DNA of 64,000 nt from Epiperipatus broadwayi (Eukaryota > Onychophora > Udeonychophora > Euonychophora > Peripatidae): positions 5,352,501 to 5,416,500 of the forward strand of contig JAQFVV010000030.1 in NCBI GenBank assembly GCA_028023455.1, read 5' to 3'. The notes below the pieces were generated by a model that did not search any database, was not told the origin of the DNA, and saw only the letters and a list, made by a program, of their open reading frames with translations. Numbering within the stretch: the first letter of the stretch is position 1; every line of letters begins with the position of its first letter. A program made the position numbers and the translations under genes. This document shows, piece after piece, positions 38,764-49,782 of this stretch.

Positions 38764-38966
38764 CAATAGATGGCGTTCTACCAAAAACACCGTCAAGCGT
38801 GTTTGTTTACATAAATGTCAGAGCAAGCATTCACTATCTCTAACTTTAGTTCCACCTTCAGATCATGATTTCAAGCTATTTGCTATCGCTTGACGGTGTT
38901 TTTGGTAGAACGCCATCTATTGTCATAAATGAAAGCGTTAGCAAGTTTTAACTTGTGTTTTTTTTT
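38764..38966. mobile_element. Foldback insertion with 13-bp duplication
   Basis: A 13-bp direct repeat AATATTGACTTAA lies at 38751-38763 and 38967-38979. The insert starts directly with a ~36-bp inverted repeat arm (CAATAGATGGCGTTCTACC...) whose partner ends near 38929 (...GGTAGAACGCCATCTATTG). An asymmetric tail follows, containing the small hairpin CAAGTTTTAACTTG and ending in a T run. No coding capacity. Confidence 0.8.
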
Positions 38967-38979
38967 AATATTGACTTAA

Positions 38980-39739
38980 ATAATTTCTACCTATTTTTGG
39001 AATAGCACATCATTATCATTAAATGTTTTCTGTAATCAGTGATAATGGTATAAATATAATCATTTGGGAAAAATAAATCAAATTAAAAAATAAAAGTAGT
39101 GATTGACAATAAAACAAAAATAAACTTAAAAATTAATACAATTTTATCTGCTAAATATAAATTTATTATACCATTATGCCTCCTTCCCCCCACAAACAAA
39201 GCTAATAAAATAAATTGATATAGGTTTAAAAATATCATAGTTCTTCACATTAAACAGATGCAAATATTTCTGAGCTGGAAAAAGGATTAAACTTTGCCTT
39301 GACGTCATTACAGTTGAGAATAAAAAGGACACTTAAGAGGTATCTGCAACCCAAATAAAATATTACTAAAGTTGAAACTATTAAATCTTCCAAACTAGAT
39401 AAATGTATAATCGTTCAAGACAATGCTAGTTGGTAATGAATTTTATTGATTTTGAAAATTAAAGAGCTTCTCACAGCAGATAATATAAAAAGATGACAAA
39501 AATCCTATACTAGCTACAGAAACAAAACAACACACAGTACGTACTTCGCGATTCAAAAAAAAAAAAAAAAAGTAAATTAACAACATATTTTCACTTAATT
39601 CCACATCTCTATTGTCTATTTAAAATCCATAAGAACCATGTAGGTTTAATCAAATTTCTTTTAGAATTTTTTGGCATATAACAATCATTTGTTAGGAATT
39701 CCAAAACACTTTATGAAATTAATCCAGAACACAAAAATA
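38980..39739. other. AT-rich sequence without a recognised feature
   Basis: The stretch probably includes upstream Penelope-like sequence, but I cannot define the 5' end of that element. Confidence 0.4.
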
Positions 39740-40570
39740 GAAAGAACAGACATATTCGCAAGTTTTGATATGGAAAGTTTATTCATAAAAGTGCACAGTG
39801 ATAAACCATCGTCTATTGTAAGCAAAAAATTGTATTAATAGTTTATAAATCAGAACAACATCAATATGTCACAACATACTTTCAATATAACAAAGAATTC
39901 TCCAAATAAAATTAAGAGACGGTTGTAGGCTCACTACTGTTATTCCTGATCAGCAATATTTACATGCAACAATCTGAAATCATAACCATAAATAACACCC
40001 CCATCTCCAATTAAAGTCTGGTTTCACTATATTGATGACACATATGTTGAGTGGCACATGATATAATTCACTTCAGAATTATAACAAAAATTGACATTGT
40101 TAGATGTTCTTTTAGAAGACTTCCTTATTATAGAAAATCCACATAAACAGAAAAATACTTAACATATACATCCAATCATGATAAAAACCTAATAAGTAGT
40201 TATATTATCACTATGAATTAGAGAAAAAGTTTAATCAGAAATTAATGACTAAAAAAATAAATAAAAATCTTTTATAGAACTTTCAAGAGGAAAGGTTGTC
40301 CACCAGGTAACATTAGAAAAATCTTCAATAGACAATAAAAAATAATCATAGGCACAGGAACGTATCCATACATACTAGGGACAGCAAAAGTTTTTAGTAC
40401 AGTATGAGGAATCCTAATCTCTCCAAAATATGCTTGAAAACAAAAAATGCTCTATGAAATAACAAGTGGTTGTAAAAGAATGTATATTGGTGAAAGCAGT
40501 CATCGAATTAAAAGAGCATATACTAATGATCAAAAAAAAAGATATATCTAAAATAGCAAACCATTTATCT
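39740..40570 (+). pseudogene. Penelope-like retroelement relic (RT plus GIY-YIG endonuclease)
   Basis: Plus-strand frames, broken by several indels, give in order: DIFASFDMESLFIKV (about 39749-39795, RT motif A region), TYFQYNKEF (about 39876), a decayed motif B ending ISNIYMQ (about 39950-39970), and KVWFHYIDDTYVEW with the catalytic YIDDT at 40028-40042. They end in a GIY-YIG-type segment LYEITSGCKRMYIGESSHRI (about 40450-40510) followed by KDISKIANHLST. An RT followed by a C-terminal GIY-YIG endonuclease is the diagnostic arrangement of Penelope-like elements. The catalytic aspartates of motif C survive, but stops and frameshifts rule out function. No pseudo-LTR was found at the edges. It is the only sequence in the window that encodes machinery known to associate with hammerhead-bearing repeats. 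Confidence 0.85.
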
Positions 40571-40795
40571 ACCAATAAATATATATTGGATTAGGAAAAA
40601 ACAAAAATTTGGACAGAGAAAAACAATTTTTTTTAAAGGAACTACTCATATGATAATAGCAAATAATCCCATTAGTAAATCTGTAATAATCCTTTCTTGT
40701 AAACCATCTATTACTCTTGTTCTTAATTAACAAAAAAAGGAGAAATCACAATGATTCTCATATATAAAATTTATATCAACTACAGCCTTTGTCAG

Positions 40796-41050
40796 AACAG
40801 TCTAATTGATTAGACACCTTAAAATCCGCATTTATTAATCGAAAGGTCATTGGTTCGATTCCCATGCTAGTATTTTCATTGATCAGGGTGGTAACACCTG
40901 AAGAGGGGTCAAACATTGTGTTGTATACACAACTTGGGTTATTACTAACAATTGAATGTATTTAAAAAGTCCAAATAAAATTTGAATTTTTTTTAAAAGC
41001 ACATTTAACAATTAAACTAACTGATGGAAATAATCTAACATATATAATTT
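40796..41050 (+). mobile_element. tRNA-derived SINE (family 1)
   Basis: The head reads CTAATTGATTAGACACC (degenerate box A) and GGTTCGATTCCC (intact box B near 40852). The family body with TTGATCAGGGTGGTAACACC and a CCAAATAAAATTTGAA tail region follows. It lies about 230 bp downstream of the Penelope-like relic without evident connection. Confidence 0.8.
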
Positions 41051-41245
41051 TAATCACAAACATTTAGATAAAAAAATATATAAAAAAAATTCAACAATGG
41101 GATTGATACATAATAAATCACAGGTCCAATGATAAAATAGACATTATGTAGAACTTTAATACTTTTATGAAATAACGATTTTTAATCACCTCCTAACTTA
41201 CTAGAATTGTTTTTTTTTGGCTTCTCCGTAATAAAAACAAGGTTT

Positions 41246-41708
41246 AAAGTGCAAAATATAAAATGCGCTGACACGCACATGCACACAAAGCTGAAGACAA
41301 AATAAAGAAATGTATATATATATTATTTTAATACATTAGTGGCTAAGCATTTTCAAGGATCAGAGCCCTCATATTCATAGCCATTTTGTAAATAGATAAG
41401 AAATTGATTAGGAGTGATGTAAATTTATGCAAATGCGATAGTTACATATTCCATTTCCTAAATATTTTATAGCAAGAGTCTTTTCTATTTATAGCGTCAT
41501 TATCTCAAGCGATAAAGTAAGCCTCTTTTATCTTCCTTTTGAGATCGTGTCGCTCTTAGCCACTTAACTAAATATATGTATTAAAATAAAATATATATAA
41601 ACATTTCTTCATTTTGTCTTCAGTTTTGTGTGCGTGTGCATGTTAGCGCATTTTATATTTTGCACTTTAGAACAATTAGCCACGAAGTTTAAACTGTTTG
41701 CTCATTTC
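41246..41708. mobile_element. Foldback insertion with ~110-bp arms and 13-bp duplication
   Basis: AAAAACAAGGTTT occurs at 41233-41245 and 41709-41721. The insert begins immediately with the left arm (AAAGTGCAAAATATAAAATG, up to GTGGCTAAGC at 41350). The right arm runs from about 41556 (TTAGCCACTTAA) to 41669 (CATTTTATATTTTGCACTTT). A ~200-bp unique centre separates them, and a ~40-nt asymmetric tail containing the palindrome AGTTTAAACT closes the insert. Non-coding. Confidence 0.8.
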
Positions 41709-42388
41709 AAAAACAAGGTTTGTTAATTTTTAGATAACTATACCATTAGCACCATTAAAAATATAAACACTAAGCAAAAAAATTGAAAAAGTAAATTTGA
41801 TAAATTATTATATATAAGCAATTCAACTCTCTTTCGAAATAATAATTTCATCATGTAAATAATATATCTTAAAGAACATCCTCACGTTTTTGTTAAAAAA
41901 AAAGAAATGTTTTAATTGTGTCAATAGTTATTTTCAGTCTTTCAATTAATAATTGGATGATTTGCTATGTGACATTTGAGTGCTGGAAATGACAGAGCTG
42001 CAATACGCAATACTAGGAATCTCACGCTGTCAAGATATCCTTTTAGCACTATACTCAACCACGCAAGACAATTAAAGGTCTAAAATTACATTCTAATCAT
42101 TCAATCGAGAGGCTAAACCAAAATTTTAAACCTCTTGTAAGATTGACAATGACTGAAAAGATCCATTGTAGGAAACTCAATGTATAAAGTTATTAATACT
42201 TTTAATAATAGAAGTTTGCAAATACATTATTAAGTTGTCAAAATAAGAGTCATAGATCACATGACCCTATTCTCTTAAGCTTGTAAGTTATAAACAATGA
42301 GGATTGCCAATTCCTCAACAAGCTTTCTGTTAAATGCTTAGCCAGAGAAAGCATTTAAAATACCTGTCAGGAACCCCCCCCCCCCAAA

Positions 42389-42428
42389 CCCCTGACCATG
42401 GTTTGGTGCTTTGGCACTCCTCAGAGAG
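42389..42428 (-). ncRNA. Mirror hammerhead with inactivating G12 change
   Basis: The left arm read on the minus strand has CTGAGGA (42418-42424), GTGC-CAAA-GCAC and ACCATGGTC. The GAAA box reads CAAA because 42405 is G on the plus strand, so the essential G12 is C. Stem I is one pair shorter. Cleavage on this strand is not expected. Confidence 0.7.
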
Positions 42429-42448
42429 TGTCTGAACCTACCCTGGCA

Positions 42449-42489
42449 CCTCTCTGAGGAGTGCCAAAGCACGAAACCATGGTCAGGGG
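42449..42489 (+). ncRNA. Type I hammerhead ribozyme, complete conserved core
   Basis: In order: CCTCT (42449-42453, stem I 5'), CTGAGGA (42454-42460, the conserved CUGANGA box), GTGC-CAAA-GCAC (stem II, four Watson-Crick pairs closed by G10.1-C11.1), GAAA (42473-42476), ACC-AT-GGT (stem III, three pairs counting the last A of GAAA), C (42484, position 17 of a GTC triplet) and AGGGG (stem I 3', five pairs with one wobble). Predicted self-cleavage is between 42484 and 42485. Every residue of the catalytic core that I can check is canonical. Stem III is short, as in ribozymes of Penelope-like elements and retrozymes, which often work better as dimers. Confidence 0.85.
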
Positions 42490-43053
42490 GGTTCCTGACA
42501 GAGATATTTTAAATGCCTTCTCTGGCTAAGCATTTAACACAAAGCTTGTTGAGCAATTGGCAATCCTCATTGTTTACATTATTAAGTTGTTTAGATTTTT
42601 CTATATCACTACTTACATATACTTTTGTATTTACATAACTATAACTAACTTAACTCTGGTATTTAAAATTACTAGTGACATTTATCTTTAACAAATCGAG
42701 AAACCTGCTGCACAAGTCTAGAAGCATTGCCATACAGTGTTCAATAATTTTAATCATAATTTATATTCTAGTTTCTGGAAATGGAAAAAAAAATATCACA
42801 AGTATCAGTCAGTATAGGTTGGAAGGAAAGTTTGCATTATTTATTAAATATTAGATTCATCACTGTAATATGACTTCCTAAAATTTGGGCTCTAACAGTC
42901 AGACAAAATAACAAAGACATTGTTTAAATTTTCATGACCATCAGACTTTATTATTTTAGTCACAAGTTAGCATATATTTAAATAATATTTAAAATTTAAT
43001 CTTGAAAAAACACAGGAAATTAATGTATATTCACAATTTAAAATAAAAAATGG

Positions 43054-43165
43054 TGGTCGAGAGGTCAGCAACAGCTGCTTTACAAGCAGTTGTCCCGGGT
43101 TAGCGGGTTCGCTTCCCAGCTGATGTTATGACACATGAGAAAAATAAAAATAAAATAAATAAATA
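43054..43165 (+). mobile_element. tRNA-derived SINE (family 2)
   Basis: Box A TGGTCGAGAGG at 43054-43064 fits TRGYNNANNNG, and GGTTCGCTTCC at 43106-43116 is one base from box B. The unit reads AGCAGTTGTCCCGGGTTAGC between them and ends in an A-rich (AAATAAA)n tail from about 43140. The same unit in opposite orientation is at 55290-55394. The acceptor stem is not formed, so it is a short retroposon and not a tRNA gene. Confidence 0.75.
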
Positions 43166-44161
43166 AAAACAAGCATGCACACACACACACACATGAGTAA
43201 ACTTGTAAATCTATATGCCTAATTGATATGAATGCGATTTTTATATTTTTTGAAAATTCAAATCAACTTGTAATTTTGTTTGAATGATAGAAGTTGCTGA
43301 ATTAAAGAAAGCTACAGTAATGGTGTTTATTCTATGTGCATAAATGTTTTAAAAAAAATTCAAATTTAAGTATTGCACATGCTTTTTCATGGTATTTAAA
43401 ATTTTTTTAATACATTAAATATATGTATGTACAAAATAGAAAACAATACCAATATATTACCAATATTAATGATATAAATATATTCTTTGATATTTACTTC
43501 TGAGCATTTATCATGACCATTTATTATTTATATAATTAGATAGATGTATGTATATATCTATTTCCCAATTTTGTCATAAAAATAGTTATTTAATTATATT
43601 TAAAAAAATAATTGATTATAAAAAGTATTGTAATATTTCACATTTTCAAATCAATTCTAATTAATATTAGTGAGATTTAAATTTATAGTTAAACATCACT
43701 AAGTCTGGTTTGATAATTTTGAAAGTTTTGGCACCGCTGATGAAGAGGATTTGCTTTAAACTGTTCCTATGAGTATTGTATTGTTTACAATTCAAAGTTG
43801 GATCATATACAAAATCTAATATTTTATATTTCACAATAATCTAATAGAAAGCACTTAAATATATATTCATGATAATTCTAAGAAATATACATATATATTA
43901 TTAATTTTAGATGTGATATTTTTTAGAAACAAATTATAAAAATTCTAATGTTATGGTGATGCAAAGACACTGTTAATGCTATGCCATGTGATAATATCAT
44001 CCAAAGTGGAAGAAAAACTAACTTAATTTAATCATATACTTCATTGTTATCAGTGAAGTAATACATTGTACCAATTGACTACTCCCATTCATCTGAATTG
44101 TAAATTTTAATTTATGTTTGTAATAATTAGTTTTTATTAAAATGTAAGGGTCATATTATAC

Positions 44162-44486
44162 AAACAGGCAAACTCTCTATACATATTGACACTCAGTGCA
44201 AGCCAGAGGATGACAGAAGGCTTGTGCATAAAATCCCTATCTAGTGTCTTACTCATCCAATATCCCCAGACTCAGATCCAAGGCTCCTCACTGACGAAGG
44301 CCACAAGTCAGAAACTAGTCTGGGGATATTGGATGAGTAGGAACTAGATGGGAATTTTATGCACAAGCCTTCTGGCATCCATTGATTACTCTGGCTTGCA
44401 CTGAGTGGCAATAAGATAGAGAGTTTTGCCTGTTTTAATAACAGTTATAAGCAAGCATAGGAAATGGTGATCATGTGATGTTTACT
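44162..44486 (+). mobile_element. Foldback insertion with hammerhead-like motif at its apex
   Basis: Arms of ~110 bp mirror each other (AAACAGGCAAACTCTCTAT to CCCAGACT, and AGTCTGGGG to ATAGAGAGTTTTGCCTG). The ribozyme-like segment sits in the centre at 44285-44326. A ~55-nt asymmetric tail follows, ending GTGATCATGTGATGTTTACT. Flanks GGTCATATTATAC (44149-44161) and GGTCATAATATTC (44487-44499) agree at 11 of 13 positions and look like an aged target duplication. The block is a shorter relative of the 1,040-bp insertion at 12.6-13.6 kb. Confidence 0.8.
44285..44326 (+). ncRNA. Hammerhead-like ribozyme motif (family 2)
   Basis: TCCTCA (stem I 5'), CTGACGA (44291-44297; position 7 may be any base), AGGC-CACAA-GTCA, GAAA (44311-44314), ACT/AGT stem III without loop, GTC and TGGGGA (stem I 3', six pairs with one wobble). 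Predicted cleavage is after 44320. As in the other copies, the closing pair of stem II is an A-A mismatch, and one stem II pair is now a wobble. Confidence 0.6.
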
Positions 44487-44499
44487 GGTCATAATATTC

Positions 44500-46689
44500 A
44501 GGCAATGGTTTTAAAAAAAATCAATTTTCTGACTGAATGGTTAAATGATGAATATCAGACTGAAATACTATTTGATAACAGATATACAAAAATTCATAAT
44601 GGTAGATCATCACCTAATTTACTAATAATAGCATTGAAAAGAAATTTCATTTGCTTTAGAAAATTGCATTACTTTAAGATTATAAATATGTATTGACCAA
44701 AATTTTATTAAAAATATTGTTTCCTGTGGAAATACATATAAAAACTGCAATATTTGCTGAATAATTTGACAATTTCTTAAATAGTATTGGATCATTGTTG
44801 TTGTAATGACATTCTATTATATTAGTTAGTGATTTTAATTGTCCTTTAATCTGATAATACGAACATTCAGTTTTTATGGCTAAATAACTGTATAAATAAG
44901 AATATGTCATAGAATTATTTATTGCATTAATAATTCCAAAAAAGAGTCTGATTTTATATCAGAATATCTAAATCCTTAATTTACTACATCCTCCTCTGGA
45001 GTTTATATTCCTATTGCTTTGAATTAAAAAACTCACTTATTTCCATCATCTGTTAGGGATTTTTAAATGAGTGATTATTTTGGTCTATACTTAAGAATTA
45101 GCATTTGATCAAATAACTAATCTGATGGTATCTAAATTCATGCCTGCTTGCAAAAATAATTAAAATTGATATCATAAATTATTTAACACATTCTTTAACA
45201 TATTATAATGGTTTTAATAAGAGATCAATTGTCAAGACTAAGCAAAAAATAGTGCAAAGTAATTCCCTAAGTCTTTGACCATTTAAAGCAAAAATAAAAT
45301 TGTAAATCTGAATTCAAGGTTAATAATGACGAAATAGCTAATTTTATGTCAATATCTAATTGCTTTGTAATTTTTTTCTTCTTATAGTAATATTTCTTCT
45401 AGTCAATCATATTATTTATCTGGTTTTATTTCTTTTCTGATAGTGTAAATTTAGACTTCGGAAAGTATTATCAATATTTATAGGCTAAAAAATAAAAATA
45501 AAACAATTGCTTTTGATGCCATATTTATGTTTATTTACAAAAGTTGCATGGATATTCTGCTCATGTACTTCTTTTCATTTCAATCTTCAGTTTAAAGATC
45601 ACCTTTTTAAATGCAGGTGGTTATCTACTTTTGTACATTTTACTTTTGTATTGCTATTTCGTACAAAGGGCAATAAAAAAAAACATAACGTTATGGAATT
45701 TTTTTATCAAGAAAAAAATGAGAAGAATACAATTTAACTACCTCTTGATAAATTTATAAAAAAAACAGCAGATACTATTCGTTAAAGTGTTATTTATGTG
45801 ATGTATATTCAAGTTTTTGTTCTTATCCGCGCGTCTATTATATCACAACCATCAATAAGCATTTACTTATATATACAGAAGAATGATATACATTTTTATA
45901 CAATATTAAGTTGTAACGTTTTAGTATTATTAATTTTATTTTTAAAATCATAATAAATTTATTACTCACATAAAAACTTAACAGATATCAGTTCGTCTAT
46001 TATCTGTGATTACAGCAATGAATTTCTCATACAGTAAATCCTGCTTCAGAAAACGTAAAATCTAAAATGTAAATTATGAATAGGTTGAAAGCCTATGCAA
46101 ATTTAAATATATATTTTCAAATAATTAACATCATTTTATTTATAGAATCATAATAAGACTAATAAACTCAATGAAAAGAATATTGAATTTTAAACTTTCT
46201 GAAAAATAAGTGAACCAATTTACTTATTAACATTTTTACCACATAAATTTTTTAATGAATCCAATAACTATATATTCTTATATATATTTTTAACAATTTT
46301 ATAAATATTAATCTTTTATATTAATCATATTTTTGACAGTTCTTTTGCATTAACTGTTTTATATTTTTAATATATGTGTGTGTGTGTGTTATTTTATATT
46401 TGTGTAAATAATTTTTTTCTATCATTTTAATTATTTCATTAACAATGTGATAAAATTTAAGGTAATATATTTTTTTAAAAGGTAGAGGACTATTTGTATA
46501 TGCTAATATAAATATTTTCAAACCACTTTTTTTTTTACATTGCTTTATTTTCGTATATTTCAACTGTCATACACATTTCAAGAACCAATTAGGTACAAAT
46601 GTTGAGGACCACCTGGACATGAAAAATGATAGATATAGTCTCTAAATAAAATTGGACATAAAGACATATTTGAGAATTAAGAAATATTT
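44500..46689. other. AT-rich sequence without a recognised feature
   Basis: A short (TG)n run lies near 46375. I support no gene or repeat family. Confidence 0.45.
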
Positions 46690-46699
46690 TAATCTTATC

Positions 46700-47560
46700 A
46701 GTTCTAGCTAAAATATTTAAACTGTTTGTACACAGATCTGTTTATACAAAAAAATATTTAGAATTACAGCATGGATTTATGAGAAGGTATTACTACAAAC
46801 ATAATACACTCTAATAATGCTGTATCACATATTAATAATCAAAATCAAGGTGATACTTTTTTTTAAAAATTTGTCTGGGGCATTTGATAGGATTCCCAAT
46901 TCTTTATTTGTCAATTAAGTTAGATTAATCTATGATCAACTAATCTTTGTTTAGATTAATTTGCATATTTATATTTTATTAGAAATTCAGATTGTGATTT
47001 AGATTTTAATGACTATGGTAATCCTCAAGGATCTGTTCCGGGACAATATTGACTTGAGTGACAGTGTCTATAATTACTGTATTTTCATGTTTTCTGATGA
47101 CATTAAGATTGACAAATTCATCAAAATGTTCAATAATTGTGATTATTTACAAAATACTATCAAAAGTTTTGTATTATGGTGCAGGCACAATTACATAAAC
47201 ATAAATGAAGAAATAGTCAAAAACAATCTTTTTCAAAAAAAAAAAATCCCATTTTATTTAATTATATAATAAATAGTAGTAATCTTTTGAAAGTAAATAA
47301 ATATAAAAATCTAGCATTTTTTAAAAGCTGAATTACACTTCATATATAATGCACAATATTTTTGTTTTAAAGCATTTTAAGCAGCTGGTTGGATCTTTAA
47401 AGGAATAATATTTCTTTTAATTAAAATTTTTAAGATTTTAATTTTATCCATTCTAAACTAAGACAAAATTGATTGGAAATCTGTCAATACCATAGTAGAG
47501 TATTAGTTTTAATACAAACAAAATTTATAAATTTTTATAGTGCTATGTTTGCAGTAATAT
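46700..47560 (+). pseudogene. Jockey-like LINE relic (family D)
   Basis: Plus-strand frames give SMDL and NNAVSHINNQNQGD, then a decayed motif A (about 46880), then GNPQGSVPGQ (about 47018-47048, motif B region PQGSVLGP). Next comes MFSDDIKIDKFIKMFNNCDY (about 47085-47145), followed by QNTIKSFVLWCRHNYININ. The DD of motif C is present (consensus FADDTKI). The order and spacing fit the RT of jockey-group LINEs. Several frameshifts and stops make it non-functional, and both ends are lost. Confidence 0.75.
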
Positions 47561-49358
47561 CCAAGTCTCATTATAATTCTTTAAAAAAATTAGTTAATAT
47601 TAATGATATAGGTAGTGCAAAATTAGTTTAAAAAAAACACAAAAACATTGTAAACTGCATTAGTAAAATTTCTTACATTTTAAAATATATAAGACATTTT
47701 ACATTGTTAAATTTAAAATTAATTATTTAAGAAATTTATCACTGAACAATGAATGAGATAAAAAGTATAATACAGTACACGTGTATGCATATGTTTATAA
47801 TTGTGTGTGAATTGTACTTTTGTATTCTATAATTAGACATTATATATATGCCTGTAGAATGCATTGATTTTAACAAAGTGAAGATACACATGTATTTTAT
47901 TTATTAAAAAAATATTTTTTTTTACAAATTTTTCGGATAAAAAAAAAAAATATATAAATAAAATCCTAAATTTTACTTTTCATATGAATAGTCACACTAA
48001 ATATCTTTGCTTATAATTTTATATTTTTTTAAAATTCTTATTGACATAAATTAATATTCGCATATTGTGAATGATGAAAACTGAGGAATAAATATAGAAA
48101 TTAGCTCAGACTTTATCTAAGATATGTCAATTACAAATTTCTGTAATCTACTTACTGTTATTTTTAATTACATTATAGAATCGTAATTTTATTGTATTTT
48201 ATTTATAAATTTCAGGTATTAGAAAGAAAAAAAAGCCATTATTTTGATTAGAAAAGCCATTTTTAGTTTACTTGAAAGCATATTTTCATTTTTTTTCAAA
48301 TTATCCTGTTTATATATATGCTTGTAGCAATGAATGTTCAAATGCTTTGAACAAGTATTCCTAACATAAATAATTTATATATGATGTATATAATCAACTA
48401 TTTTTAACCTTTTTTAGAAAAATGAAAATAAAATATTATTTAAAAATTTTTATTCAAAGTTTCTTTAGTATATTAATTTTTTATTTAAAAGTTATTTTAT
48501 TTAATTAACACAGTGGTCTCATGAGAGTAATAGTGTCGTGCATAGAGTTTCCTGAAAAGATTTTGTAATAATTTCTAAATCTGTGTTGGCATACATATAA
48601 AACTGTGTAAGACATTTGTATACGCATACATAGATCGTTTTAAAAGTATTTACTGTGTTACTTCCTTGTATTGTTAAGGCAGCCTCTGAAAAAAATAAAA
48701 ATAAAAAATAAAACAATGATTACTAAACTGTATGAAATAATATTAATATCAAAAAAAAAAAAAAATACAGTAAAAAAAAAACCATGTAATAAAAAGAGAA
48801 CTTTTCGACCACTAATCAGACATAAAGTAATTTACATTCACTCTTAATTTCTATCAATTCCTAATCAAGGTCAATCATTAAATATATATATGAAAATATT
48901 TTACTGAATGAAATAGCTGTCAGTAAAGATTAAAGAGTCATACTTTAGCATATTACAAATCAAAAAACAATTAGTTACAAAAATCAGCATACCTGTAAAA
49001 ATTTCATTAAATATTTTTTTAGATTCAAACTTTCCTAACATAGTATCTCCATAAAATAAAAAAAATCAAAGTGTTCTAAATAATCTGCCAAAGATTAATA
49101 TATATCTTTAATGATTAATAATAAAAAAAAAAAATTGCAGAGCAATATATATAAATTAATTTGCTTTGTATTATTTGTGCTTGTTTACATTTTTTTTTTT
49201 TTAATCAAAACTTCCAAATTTTCATTGACAACTTTATTTATATATACAATTATATTCAATTTTAATAAGGATTCTGTTATATTATCTATTTAGCATTGGA
49301 GAATTAGAACTACCACATTAGTAATAAATATATGACTGCTGGACAGGTAAAAGTTATC
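47561..49358. other. AT-rich sequence without a recognised feature
   Basis: Poly-A/T runs only. Confidence 0.45.
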
Positions 49359-49366
49359 ATTTAGAA

Positions 49367-49774
49367 CAAGGGTGGGCAATTGTTTTGGCTCAGGGGCCGC
49401 ACCTTTTTTCATGATATAATAAACACACTGCTTTATTCCTGTATTACCAAAGAAATATTTGTTTGTCCATTTTTCATTAAACACACGACATTCGTCACCG
49501 ATTTTACATTTTTTCGGAGGGTTCATGGCTTCACTAAAGTTGGAAATGTGTATATTTGCTAATGCAAAGACAAAATTGAAATTAAGCAGATCAACTGGAA
49601 AAGCACTGCACATTGTATCTACACTGCGCATGTGTATTGACATGGCCAGCCTAGTGGAAAATACAAGACGAATCTTCGGTCGTGCACGGGAAGGAAATCT
49701 CAGTTCAAGGTGGATTTTTCTGATTGTCTTGGCAAGCTGCATGTGGCCCTCGGACCGCTATTTTCCCACCCCTG
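49367..49774 (-). mobile_element. Internally deleted hAT element with N-terminal transposase fragment
   Basis: Ends read CAAGGGTGGGCAAT and, as complement, CAGGGGTGGGAAAAT. They are flanked by a perfect 8-bp duplication ATTTAGAA (49359-49366 and 49775-49782). The minus strand has an open frame (49290-49742) whose central part, MNPPKKCKIGDECRVFNEKW then TNKYFF, is the BED-like N-terminus of GTF2IRD2-like hAT transposases, equivalent to KKIDPENGAFLEKW in the element at 35 kb. The rest of the transposase is gone, so the frame encodes at most a short DNA-binding-like stub. Confidence 0.85.
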
Positions 49775-49782
49775 ATTTAGAA

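Larger units (their letters stand above)
42239..42574 (-). mobile_element. Foldback insertion carrying an intact-core hammerhead, 16-bp duplication
   Basis: TACATTATTAAGTTGT lies at 42223-42238 and 42575-42590 and flanks the insert. The foldback itself spans 42292-42574, with ends AAACAATGAGGATTGCC and its complement and ~125-bp arms. On the other side is a ~50-nt asymmetric tail (42239-42291) with ATCACATGA, the complement of a nonamer seen in the tails of the elements at 12971, 44471 and 60089. In tail-last orientation the element lies on the minus strand. The right arm contains the ribozyme at 42449-42489; the left arm holds its mirror image with a disabling change and a 12-C run. Confidence 0.85.

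Noticed and set aside
41290-41640. CTGAAGA and GAAA words in both arms of the 41.2-kb foldback
   Set aside because: The bases between them cannot form stem II, so it is not a hammerhead.
43054-43130. Possible functional tRNA gene
   Set aside because: Box A and B are present, but acceptor pairing is absent, an A-rich tail follows and a second copy with target duplication shows it is a SINE.
43735-43776. CTGATGA followed by a weak hairpin
   Set aside because: The GAAA box reads TAAA, stem I does not pair and no cleavage triplet is placed correctly.
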